In this document: piece after piece, positions 1-5,973 of the stretch | Position numbering within the stretch: the first letter of the stretch is position 1 | Layout of the letters: each line of letters starts with the position of its first letter | DNA from: Verrucomicrobiota bacterium | GTDB lineage: Bacteria > Verrucomicrobiota > Verrucomicrobiia > Limisphaerales > AV2 | Assembly (NCBI GenBank): GCA_003219345.1 | Contig: QHOP01000509.1 | Location: 1 to 6,029, forward strand | Direction: 5' to 3' | Length of the DNA: 6,029 nt | The notes under the pieces: generated by a model | The model's database searches: none | What the model saw: the letters and a program-made list of their open reading frames with translations, nothing else | What the model was told of the DNA's origin: nothing | Translations under genes and position numbers: made by a program

Positions 1-76
1 GCCGATACTTGGGGATGAACACCACATGGTATTTGCATTCCCATTTTGTGTGATTAAGACTTTCATATTCGTTCAT
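1..76 (-). CDS. tnpA: IS200/IS605-family Y1 transposase TnpA, N-terminal 25 codons (partial, runs off the window)
   Basis: Read on the minus strand, the ATG at 76-74 opens a frame giving MNEYESLNHTKWECKYHVVF followed by IPKYR at the window edge. The stretch H-T-K-W-E-C-K-Y-H-V-V-F-I-P-K-Y-R is the hallmark N-terminus of IS200-type TnpA, a small single-tyrosine HUH transposase (about 130-150 residues) that moves single-stranded DNA copies. The HUH pair and catalytic tyrosine would lie beyond the window, so activity cannot be judged. A Shine-Dalgarno-like CGGAG lies at 90-86, 9 bases before the ATG, which supports this start. A second ATG at 66-64 is in another frame and does not give the family sequence. 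Family identity is strong; gene integrity is unknown. Confidence 0.87.
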   Translation of the reverse strand, partial: MNEYESLNHTKWECKYHVVFIPKYR

Positions 77-130
77 TTCTTGAGTCTCCGGTTGTTGACC
101 TTGAGCGGTTCACAACACGGATTCTCAAGC

Positions 131-160
131 GACTCCCGGAGCTGTCAAACTCTGGGAGTC
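131..160. repeat. Imperfect palindrome in the insertion-sequence leader (11-bp arms)
   Basis: GACTCCCGGAG (131-141) faces CTCTGGGAGTC (150-160) across an 8-base loop. Ten of eleven positions pair and the remaining one is a G/T pair at 138/153. In IS200 such inverted repeats act as DNA structures recognised by the transposase, or as RNA structures that limit read-through into tnpA. Which role applies here is inferred from family context. Confidence 0.75.
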
Positions 161-180
161 TTCCCGGCATAGCCGGGAGG
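160..180. repeat. Terminal-proximal hairpin of the insertion-sequence left end
   Basis: TCCCGGC (162-168) and GCCGGGA (172-178) form a perfect 7-bp stem with a three-base ATA loop. It extends outward by a T/G wobble (161/179) and a C-G pair (160/180). It lies next to the inferred element boundary, where IS200/IS605 elements carry the palindrome bound by TnpA. It directly abuts the 131-160 palindrome, giving two stacked hairpins. Confidence 0.75.
175..180 (+). promoter_or_regulatory. Shine-Dalgarno-like GGGAGG formed by the insertion-sequence end
   Basis: GGGAGG ends 8 bases before the ATG at 189, which is close to ideal spacing for translation initiation. Its bases belong mostly to the right arm of the 162-178 hairpin, so in RNA the site could be sequestered. 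It therefore appears to be a fortuitous ribosome-binding site supplied by the mobile element to the truncated gene. No convincing promoter was seen upstream on the plus strand. Confidence 0.5.
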
Positions 181-188
181 TTTCCCGA

Positions 189-941
189 ATGTCTAAAGTG
201 ACGGGCATCGACTTTACCAATCGACTGGCCGAGTTACACTCTCTCACGAATCACATTCTCCTTAACGGGTCCGGCGTTGCGGCGGGAGACGTTGACGGTG
301 ACGGTTTGTGCGACCTTTACTTCTGCAGTTTGGATGGTCCGAACGTACTTTACCGCAACCTCGGGAACTGGAAATTCGAGGACATGACCGCCGACGCCGG
401 AGTCGCCTGCGCGGGCCAATATTCCACGGGCGCGGTATTCGCCGACATCGATGGCGACGGCGACCTGGACCTGCTCGTCAACTCAATTGGCGGTGGAACC
501 CGTTGCTTCTTGAACGACGGACATGGCCGCTTCAAGGAAGTCACGGCTGAGGCCGGTCTCAGCTCCCGCACGGGCAGCATGTCGATGGCCTTGGCGGATA
601 TCGACGGAGATGGGGACCTCGATCTGTATGTCGCCAATTACCGCACCTCGACGATGAGGGACACGTTCAGCATGCGCATCAAGGTCAACCAGATTGAGGG
701 AAAACCGGTAGTCACCAAGGTCAACGGCCGCCCGGTGACCGAGCCGGATTTGGTGGGTCGGTTCACCATCAATGGGGCGGGAGTTATTGTGGAGAACGGT
801 GAAGCGGACGCTCTTTACCTCAACGATGGCCGCGGACGTTACACGCCCGTATCATTTACCAACGGCTCATTCCTGGACGAAGAGGGCAAACCACTGACCT
901 CCCCGCCCTACGACTGGGGGTTTGTCTGTCATGTTCCGTGA
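189..941 (+). CDS. N-terminal fragment of the FG-GAP/VCBS-repeat protein (frame 1 of the broken gene)
   Basis: This fragment holds three canonical calcium-loop motifs: DVDGDGLCD at residues 34-42, DIDGDGDLD at 86-94 and DIDGDGDLD at 137-145. Each is followed by the hydrophobic strand typical of FG-GAP blades (LYF, LLV, LYV). The sequence begins at VTGIDFTNRL, which in relatives sits after a signal peptide and linker; here no export signal precedes it. The ATG at 189 is the first start after an in-frame stop at 102-104 and has GGGAGG 8 bases upstream. Native sequence ends at about residue 243 (Y-D-W-G), where an extra G in the 916-920 run shifts the frame; the last few residues before the stop are out of frame. 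If translated, the product would be a cytoplasmic, probably unstable three-blade fragment. Confidence 0.75.
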   Translation: MSKVTGIDFTNRLAELHSLTNHILLNGSGVAAGDVDGDGLCDLYFCSLDGPNVLYRNLGNWKFEDMTADAGVACAGQYSTGAVFADIDGDGDLDLLVNSIGGGTRCFLNDGHGRFKEVTAEAGLSSRTGSMSMALADIDGDGDLDLYVANYRTSTMRDTFSMRIKVNQIEGKPVVTKVNGRPVTEPDLVGRFTINGAGVIVENGEADALYLNDGRGRYTPVSFTNGSFLDEEGKPLTSPPYDWGFVCHVP

Positions 942-2985
942 CCTCAATGGCGACGGCGCGCCTGACATTTATGTTTGCAATGATCTCGATTCCGTAGATC
1001 GCATCTGGGTCAATTCCGGCACGGGCCGCTTTCAAGCGTTGCGCCGGCTCGCTTTGCGGAAAACAAGCTGGTTTTCCATGGGCGTCGATTTTGCTGATCT
1101 GAACCGGGACGGTTACGACGAAATCTTTGTGGCGGATATGCTGAGCCGCGACCACCCAAAGCGCCATACTCAGGAGAACGATCACAAGTCCGTCTTTTTG
1201 CCCGTCGGCCGCATTGATAACCGGCCTTACTACCCTCGTAACACCCTGTTTTTGAACTCAGGCGATGGCGATTACTCGGAAATTGCCTATTACAGCGGCC
1301 TATCTGCCTCTGACTGGTCCTGGTGTCCAGTCTTCCTCGATGTGGATTTGGATGGGTACGAGGACCTCCTGATCTCGACCGGTTTTGAACGTGACGTGCA
1401 GGACATTGACATCGCCAACGAGTTGGAAAAGGTCCGTCGTGAAAAAAAGCTCTCGGACCTGGAAGCTTTGAAACAACGCAGAGTGTTTCCCAGGTTGGAC
1501 CCGCCCAATGTTGCCTTCCGCAACAAAGGGGATTTGACGTTCGAGGAGGTCGGACAGGCGTGGGGCTTCAATCTTCGTGGAGTCTCACAGGGAATGGCGC
1601 TGGCGGATTTGGACAACGACGGAGACCTGGATGTTGTCATCAACAATCTGAACGGGCCAGCCGCGATTCTGCGGAACGACTCGCCAGCCCCACGCGTCGC
1701 GGTAAGGCTTAAAGGCAAAGCCCCGAATACGCGCGGGACAGGCGCAAAAATCAAAGTAACGGGCGGGCCTGTGCCGCAGAGCCAGGAAATGATTTGCGGC
1801 GGCCGCTACCTATCCTGCGATGACGCGATGCGGGTGTTTGCCGCCGGGACCACGACTAATGACCTCACTATCGAAGTCATCTGGCGCAGTGGGACACGCA
1901 GCCTCGTCCAGGCGCGACCCAACCACGTCTATGAGATAGACGAAAGTCACGCGCAACCACGGGACACGTCTGGACCCGGGATCGGCAAACCAAAGGTTCA
2001 GCCTGCCACCCTGTTCCAGGACGTGAGCCAGCTAATTTCCCACGTTCACCACGAAAACTCCTTCGACGACTTCGAGCGACAACCCCTTTTGCCCAAGCGG
2101 CTGAGTCAGCTTGGGCCCGGAGTGGCATGGTGTGATCTGGATGGCGACGGTTACGACGACCTGGTTGTCGGCAGCGGCAACGGCGGCCAACTGGCGGCGT
2201 TTCACAACGACCGACACGGCGGTTTCAGTCGGATCGCTGACTCGCCATTTACCAGTCCGCTCACACGCGATCAAACAGCCCTCGTGGCCTGGACTCCCGC
2301 TCTCGGCGCGACGTCAATTTTGGTCGGGTCGTCCAATTTCGAAGACGGTTTGACCAACGAAGCTTCCGTGCGGATCTACGATCTGAAGAGAAAGTCCGTG
2401 GACGACGCATTTCCCGGCCAACTGTCCAGCACCGGCCCTCTGGCATTGGCAGATTTCGACGGAAGCGGAAACTGGGTTCTGTTCATCGGCGGTCGGACGA
2501 TTCCCGGCCGCTATCCTGAAGCGGCGAGCTCAAAACTGTTCCGCCATCGTGCCGGCCAATGGCAGTTGGATGACAAGAACAGCGGCCTATTCGAGCGTAT
2601 TGGGATGGTCAGTGGAGCGGTGTTCAGCGATTTGAACGGCGACGGCTATCCTGATCTGGTGCTTGCTTGCGAATGGGGACCGATCCGCGTCTTTCTCAAT
2701 GTCCGGGGAGAATTAAGAGAAGCCACGGCGGAGTTGGGCTTGGCCTCTTACGTGGGTTGGTGGAACGGAGTGACGACCGCGGATCTGGACGGCGATGGCC
2801 GACTTGATATCGTGGCGTCAAATTGGGGGTCGTCGAAGCCTACTTCGATGTCGCGATGGGAAAGATCGTCCCCTGGCAGACCCTGGACCGTATCTCAGAA
2901 TCCCTCCCATTCGTGCGTCAGCGCTTTCATCGCTTCAGGGATTACGGCGCGGCAAGCGTCGCTGAAATCCTGGGTGAAGAGATGA
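922..2985 (+). CDS. Middle fragment of the FG-GAP/VCBS-repeat protein with ASPIC/UnbV domain (frame 2 of the broken gene)
   Basis: The first codon here (TTG at 922; ATG at 931) is only the point where the frame reopens, not a true gene start. Calcium-loop motifs begin near residues 7, 59, 140, 229, 405, 511, 570 and 621; the one at 511 (DFDGSGN) is degenerate. Residues about 253-340 form an ASPIC/UnbV domain: N-D-S-P-x-P-R-V-A-V-R-L-K-G, then R-G-x-G-A-K-I, G-G-R-Y-L-S and a final H-V-Y-E-I-D. A linker with PATLFQDVSQ (361-370) leads into a second propeller. Native sequence stops at S-N-W-G, residues 633-636 (base 2829). The remaining 51 or so residues, rich in Ser, Arg and Pro, are an out-of-frame tail over the start of the third fragment. 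Confidence 0.75.
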   Translation: MSVMFRDLNGDGAPDIYVCNDLDSVDRIWVNSGTGRFQALRRLALRKTSWFSMGVDFADLNRDGYDEIFVADMLSRDHPKRHTQENDHKSVFLPVGRIDNRPYYPRNTLFLNSGDGDYSEIAYYSGLSASDWSWCPVFLDVDLDGYEDLLISTGFERDVQDIDIANELEKVRREKKLSDLEALKQRRVFPRLDPPNVAFRNKGDLTFEEVGQAWGFNLRGVSQGMALADLDNDGDLDVVINNLNGPAAILRNDSPAPRVAVRLKGKAPNTRGTGAKIKVTGGPVPQSQEMICGGRYLSCDDAMRVFAAGTTTNDLTIEVIWRSGTRSLVQARPNHVYEIDESHAQPRDTSGPGIGKPKVQPATLFQDVSQLISHVHHENSFDDFERQPLLPKRLSQLGPGVAWCDLDGDGYDDLVVGSGNGGQLAAFHNDRHGGFSRIADSPFTSPLTRDQTALVAWTPALGATSILVGSSNFEDGLTNEASVRIYDLKRKSVDDAFPGQLSSTGPLALADFDGSGNWVLFIGGRTIPGRYPEAASSKLFRHRAGQWQLDDKNSGLFERIGMVSGAVFSDLNGDGYPDLVLACEWGPIRVFLNVRGELREATAELGLASYVGWWNGVTTADLDGDGRLDIVASNWGSSKPTSMSRWERSSPGRPWTVSQNPSHSCVSAFIASGITARQASLKSWVKR

Positions 2986-3677
2986 AGATCGCGAACGAGA
3001 CACGGGCAAACTGGTTCGACTCGACTGTCTTTCTAAACCGGGGCAATCACTTCGAGGCAAAGCCGCTGCCGACAGAGGCGCAATTGTCTCCCGCATTTGC
3101 GGTATGTGTTGCGGATATGGACGGTGATGGCAACGAAGATATTTTCCTCAGCCAGAATTTTTTTGCCACTGAACCGCGGACCGGGCGCTACGATGGCGGA
3201 CGAGGCCTGTGGTTGCGCGGAGACGGGAAAGGCAGTTTCGCCGCAGTTCCGGCCAACGAAAGCGGAGTCAGAATTTACGGCGAACAACGTGGAGCTGCCG
3301 TGTGCGATTATGATGAAGACGGGCGAGTGGATCTGGTTGTAACTCAGAATGGAGCCGACACAAAGCTTTACAAGAACTTCGGCGCGCGTCCCGGGTTAAG
3401 GGTGCGGCTGAGCGGGCCGCCCGGCAACCCAAAGGGAATCGGAACGACCCTGCGTTTAGTCAGTGGCGCAATCACCGGACCGGCCCGTGAAGTGCATGCC
3501 GGCTCCGGCTATTGGTCGCAAGACAGCACCGTCCAGGTGCTGGCCCTGCCGGAGCGGCCGACGCAACTACAAGTGCGCTGGCCGGGGGGAAAGTCGTTTT
3601 CGGCAGCCATTCCGAAAAAAGCCCGCGAAATCCAGGTCGATGTGGAAGGCACAGTCAAGTTAGTGAAATCGGAGTGA
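2823..3677 (+). CDS. C-terminal fragment of the FG-GAP/VCBS-repeat protein (frame 3 of the broken gene)
   Basis: The apparent start (TTG at 2823) is not a real initiation site; native sequence resumes at V-V-E-A-Y-F (from about 2829). It continues through the helical insert IVPWQTLDRISESLPFVRQR, which is typical of this family. Two calcium motifs follow, DMDGDGNED at residues 98-106 and DYDEDGRVD at 162-170. Residues about 190-275 (LRVRLSGPPGNPKGIGTTLR onward, ending Q-V-R-W-P-G-G-K then I-Q-V-D-V-E) resemble a second ASPIC/UnbV domain. The TGA at 3675-3677 looks like the true end of the original gene. No upstream ribosome-binding site or promoter was recognised, so independent expression is unlikely. 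Confidence 0.75.
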   Translation: MGVVEAYFDVAMGKIVPWQTLDRISESLPFVRQRFHRFRDYGAASVAEILGEEMKIANETRANWFDSTVFLNRGNHFEAKPLPTEAQLSPAFAVCVADMDGDGNEDIFLSQNFFATEPRTGRYDGGRGLWLRGDGKGSFAAVPANESGVRIYGEQRGAAVCDYDEDGRVDLVVTQNGADTKLYKNFGARPGLRVRLSGPPGNPKGIGTTLRLVSGAITGPAREVHAGSGYWSQDSTVQVLALPERPTQLQVRWPGGKSFSAAIPKKAREIQVDVEGTVKLVKSE

Positions 3678-3745
3678 CGGAATTGGAGACCTCTCAGCGG
3701 TCTATGCCAGGACCGGTGCCACTCGGGCCACGCAACCCGCGTCGT

Positions 3746-3790
3746 CTGGTCCTAGGTCGTGTACTAACGGATAGTACACGACCTGGTCCT
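3746..3790. repeat. Perfect 13-bp inverted repeat (5-base loop) bracketed by 8-bp direct repeats
   Basis: AGGTCGTGTACTA (3754-3766) is perfectly complementary to TAGTACACGACCT (3772-3784) across the loop ACGGA. Outside the perfect stem, 3753/3785 is a T/G wobble and 3752/3786 a C-G pair. The octamer CTGGTCCT occurs at 3746-3753 and again at 3783-3790, the second copy overlapping the end of the right arm. Neither strand has a T-tract after the stem, so it is not a classic intrinsic terminator. It lies in the 171-base gap between the broken gene and the next gene. A small mobile or palindromic repeat, or a regulatory RNA structure, are the likeliest readings. Confidence 0.75.
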
Positions 3791-3848
3791 GCGCTTTCGA
3801 CCAAAAAGACTTGCACGTTTCGCATTGTCGATTTCACAGTGATTGTAA

Positions 3849-4409
3849 ATGCTGAATTCAATTCGATCCTGGACGGCTCTCAAAAGATTGATTGCGACGC
3901 CGGATTTGCCTGGCGTCGGGCCAACGCCGCGCGCAAGCCGCCTCTCTCTGGCTGAGTTGAACCGCCAGGTTGACTGCTTCATGGAAGAAGCGAGCCTGCC
4001 TTCGGCGCTGCAGCCGCTTGTTCGCTCTGCCGCCCTGCTCTGGCACGATTATCTGGATGAGTCCCACGCCCTTTCCCAAGACATTCACACTGCCGACGGC
4101 AGTTTCCTGCACGGCATCATGCACCGGCGCGAACCGGACTACGGCAACGCCAAATACTGGTTTCAACGCGTCGGCAAACACGCCTGTTTTGCCGACATCG
4201 CCCAACAAGTCGCGAGCTTGCTCGAAACCCAAAGGGAAAAAGAGTTGGCAGCGGACCTCGCGCCTCGTGGGGATTGGGACCCGTTCGCGTTTGTGGACGC
4301 GTGCGAGGAGGTGGCGAACCGGCCTTCATCCGATCATCGGGTCCAAACACTCAAGGCAATTCAGGAAATCGAGTTTGATTGTCTGCTGGCACAGGTGTTC
4401 GCAAAGTAG
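3849..4409 (+). CDS. Uncharacterised 186-residue protein with a His/Trp/Tyr-rich core
   Basis: I do not recognise a named family or function. The protein has no signal peptide or membrane segment and looks mostly helical and cytoplasmic. The core at residues 63-109 looks like the conserved part: L-L-W-H-D-Y-L-D-E-S-H (63-73), then S-F-L-H-G-I-M-H-R-R-E-P-D-Y (85-98) and N-A-K-Y-W-F-Q-R-V-G (100-109). His66, Asp67, His73, His80, His88, His92 and Glu95 could line a metal or substrate site, but that is inference. A second block, G-D-W-D-P-F-A-F-V-D (141-150), follows. The ATG at 3849 comes directly after an in-frame TAA (3846-3848), so it is the earliest possible start. No clear Shine-Dalgarno is present, and the start could lie downstream. 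The gene converges on the heme-biosynthesis gene, with 26 bases between the stops. Confidence 0.8.
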   Translation: MLNSIRSWTALKRLIATPDLPGVGPTPRASRLSLAELNRQVDCFMEEASLPSALQPLVRSAALLWHDYLDESHALSQDIHTADGSFLHGIMHRREPDYGNAKYWFQRVGKHACFADIAQQVASLLETQREKELAADLAPRGDWDPFAFVDACEEVANRPSSDHRVQTLKAIQEIEFDCLLAQVFAK

Positions 4410-4435
4410 CGCGGGAGATTGGCCGGAAGCCTGCC

Positions 4436-5962
4436 TTATTTCGATGCGTCTTCCAACGCCTTGACCAGAACTTCGATCGTGTGAGTCCTGGCTTCGACTG
4501 TCGGCTTGAGTCCCAATGCGAAAAGCGCCTTGCTGGTTTCGGGACCAATCGAGGCCGTTTTGATTTGCGGAAATTTTTTCAGCAACGCCGGCAGATCGAA
4601 TCGCGCGTGGAAATTTTCCACCGTTGAACTGCTGGCGAACGTGATCCAGTCCGCTCCTTCCTCCAGCAGTTTGGCCGCGGCGCCGGTAAGATCCTCGGTT
4701 TCCGGGACGGTTTGGTACCAGGCGATGTCGTCCACGATCGCGCCTTTGTCCTCCAACAACTTGGGCAGCTCAGGGTTGGCGACTTCAGCCCGCAGCAAGA
4801 GAATACGGAGATTATCGATGCTTTCGTATTCTGCGAGCGCCTGGGCGATTTTACTCGCCACGTATTCGTCCGGCATCAAATCGACCTGCAAGTGCAGTTC
4901 CCTGAGCTTCGCCGCCGTCGCCGGCCCCACCGCGGCGATGCGCACGCCACCGATGTCGCGCAGATCCTGAAATGCCTTGAAGAAATAATCGAAAAACGAC
5001 GTGACGCCGTTGGGGCTGGTGAAGATGAGCCAATCGTAAGCGTTCAACCCGCTCAGCGCCTCCACAATTTCCTCATGTTTCGTCGGAGGAACGATTTTGA
5101 TCGTGGGGATTTCCAGTACCTCCGCTCCGCGCTCGAGTAACTGGCGCGAAAGCTGGCTGGCCTGCTCGCGCGTGCGCGTGACCACGATGCGCTGGCCGAA
5201 CAATGAGCGGCTTTCAAACCAATTGAGTTTCGATCGCAATTTCACGACATCGCCAATCACCGTGACGGTCGGCGCCAACAATTTTGCTCTGGCAGCGGCG
5301 TCGGCGACGTCGGCCAGCGTGGCTTCGATAGATTGCTGGCGGCCGGTGGTGCCCCACTGTATCATCGCCACCGGCGTCTCCGGTGACATGCCGTGAGCCA
5401 CGAGCAGTTCCGCGATCCGGCGGATTCGCCCGGCACCCATCAGGATGACTTTCGTGCCGGGGGTTTTGGCAATCAGCCCCCAATCCACACCGCTCACTTC
5501 CTTGGTGGGGTCCTCGTGTCCGGTGATCACGGTGAAACTGGAGCAGTGCTCGCGGTGGGTCAGCGGTACTCCGGCGTAATTCGGCGCGGCGAAAACGGAG
5601 GATATGCCCGGCACAACTTCGAAGGGAATGTTCGCCGCGGCCAGTTCCTCGGCCTCCTCACCGCCGCGTCCGAAGATGTACGGGTCGCCACCCTTGAGGC
5701 GCACGACGGTTTTGCCTTCCTTGGCCTTGGCAACCAGCAATTGGTTCAGCTCGTCCTGCGGAATGGCGTGGTCTTTAGAGCGCTTGCCGCCGAAAATGAT
5801 TTCGGCGGTCCTGGGAGCGAGACGCAGCAAGTCAGGGTTCACCAGCGCGTCATAGACCACCACGTCGGCGCGACCGAGCAACTCCGCTCCGCGCAACGTG
5901 AGCAAGCCGATGTCGCCGGGCCCGGCCCCCACCAAATAGACCATGCCTTTTGCTCTCTTCAT
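4436..5962 (-). CDS. cobA-hemD: Bifunctional uroporphyrinogen-III C-methyltransferase / uroporphyrinogen-III synthase (CobA-HemD fusion)
   Basis: The 508-residue product joins two tetrapyrrole enzymes. Residues about 7-248 are an SAM-dependent uroporphyrinogen-III methyltransferase, making precorrin-2 for siroheme or cobalamin. Visible motifs are VGAGPGDIGLLTLRG (11-25), VRLKGGDPYIFGRGGEE (87-103), VVPGISS (116-122), GVPLTHR (131-137), TGHEDP (147-152), the MGAGR region (175-179) and PTVTVIGDVV (231-240). Residues about 256-505 are a HemD-type synthase that cyclises hydroxymethylbilane to uroporphyrinogen III: VVTRTREQA (260-268), FTSPNGV (314-320), AVGPATAAKL (344-353), FASSSTVENF (442-451) and SIGPETSKAL (471-480). 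Both halves look complete, and their combined length fits this fusion. The ATG at 5962 has GGAAG only a few bases upstream; Met7 (5944) is an alternative start just before the first beta-strand. Both domains are cytoplasmic. The fusion couples uroporphyrinogen III formation with its diversion to siroheme/B12, while unmethylated product can still go to heme. Confidence 0.95.
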   Translation of the reverse strand: MKRAKGMVYLVGAGPGDIGLLTLRGAELLGRADVVVYDALVNPDLLRLAPRTAEIIFGGKRSKDHAIPQDELNQLLVAKAKEGKTVVRLKGGDPYIFGRGGEEAEELAAANIPFEVVPGISSVFAAPNYAGVPLTHREHCSSFTVITGHEDPTKEVSGVDWGLIAKTPGTKVILMGAGRIRRIAELLVAHGMSPETPVAMIQWGTTGRQQSIEATLADVADAAARAKLLAPTVTVIGDVVKLRSKLNWFESRSLFGQRIVVTRTREQASQLSRQLLERGAEVLEIPTIKIVPPTKHEEIVEALSGLNAYDWLIFTSPNGVTSFFDYFFKAFQDLRDIGGVRIAAVGPATAAKLRELHLQVDLMPDEYVASKIAQALAEYESIDNLRILLLRAEVANPELPKLLEDKGAIVDDIAWYQTVPETEDLTGAAAKLLEEGADWITFASSSTVENFHARFDLPALLKKFPQIKTASIGPETSKALFALGLKPTVEARTHTIEVLVKALEDASK

Positions 5963-5973
5963 TCACTTCCAGT

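Larger units (their letters stand above)
1..188 (-). mobile_element. Left end of an IS200/IS605-like insertion sequence (partial)
   Basis: The transposase start, its 5' leader and the two hairpins at 131-180 together have the organisation of an IS200-family left end: element boundary, subterminal palindrome, leader of about 55 bases, then tnpA pointing away from the boundary. These elements have no terminal inverted repeats and make no target duplication, so the exact edge cannot be read from one side. It must lie between the last hairpin (about 180) and the point where beta-propeller protein sequence begins (about 195-198). The right end, and any tnpB, would lie left of the window. Confidence 0.72.
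189..3677 (+). pseudogene. Broken gene for a large FG-GAP/VCBS-repeat, ASPIC/UnbV-domain protein
   Basis: Three consecutive plus-strand frames encode one collinear protein of about 1,160 remaining residues, dominated by calcium-binding DxDxDG loops in integrin-like beta-propeller blades. Thirteen such motifs can be counted, with an ASPIC/UnbV domain in the middle and a second, similar region at the C-terminus. Related proteins are usually exported and surface-associated or secreted; their ligands are mostly unknown. Three lesions are visible: the 5' end is missing at the insertion-sequence boundary, one extra G shifts the frame at 916-920, and a segment is lost out of frame at about 2827-2831. 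No other stops interrupt the coding sequence, so inactivation looks recent, or the two internal lesions could be sequencing errors. Family assignment is strong; biological role is unknown. Confidence 0.85.

Noticed and set aside
916..941. Programmed ribosomal frameshifting to join the first two frames
   Set aside because: No recognised stimulatory signal was seen, the family is not known to me for recoding, and the gene carries a second, deletion-type lesion and a lost 5' end. Decay or sequence error is simpler.
1290..1754. Minus-strand open frames across the beta-propeller gene (also 856-1185 and 1877-2128)
   Set aside because: The opposite strand encodes a recognisable repeat protein. These products are Ser/Arg/Pro-rich, as expected for antisense of repeated Asp-Gly codons.
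3754..3790. Intrinsic transcription terminator of the broken gene
   Set aside because: The stem is strong, but no T-rich tract follows it on either strand.
3811..3849. Promoter for the 3849 gene using TTGCAC as a -35 box
   Set aside because: No acceptable -10 hexamer lies at 16-18 bases spacing; TGTAAA is far too distant.
4410..4435. Bidirectional terminator between the convergent genes
   Set aside because: Only a 3-bp GGC/GCC pairing is visible and there is no T-tract; too weak to call.
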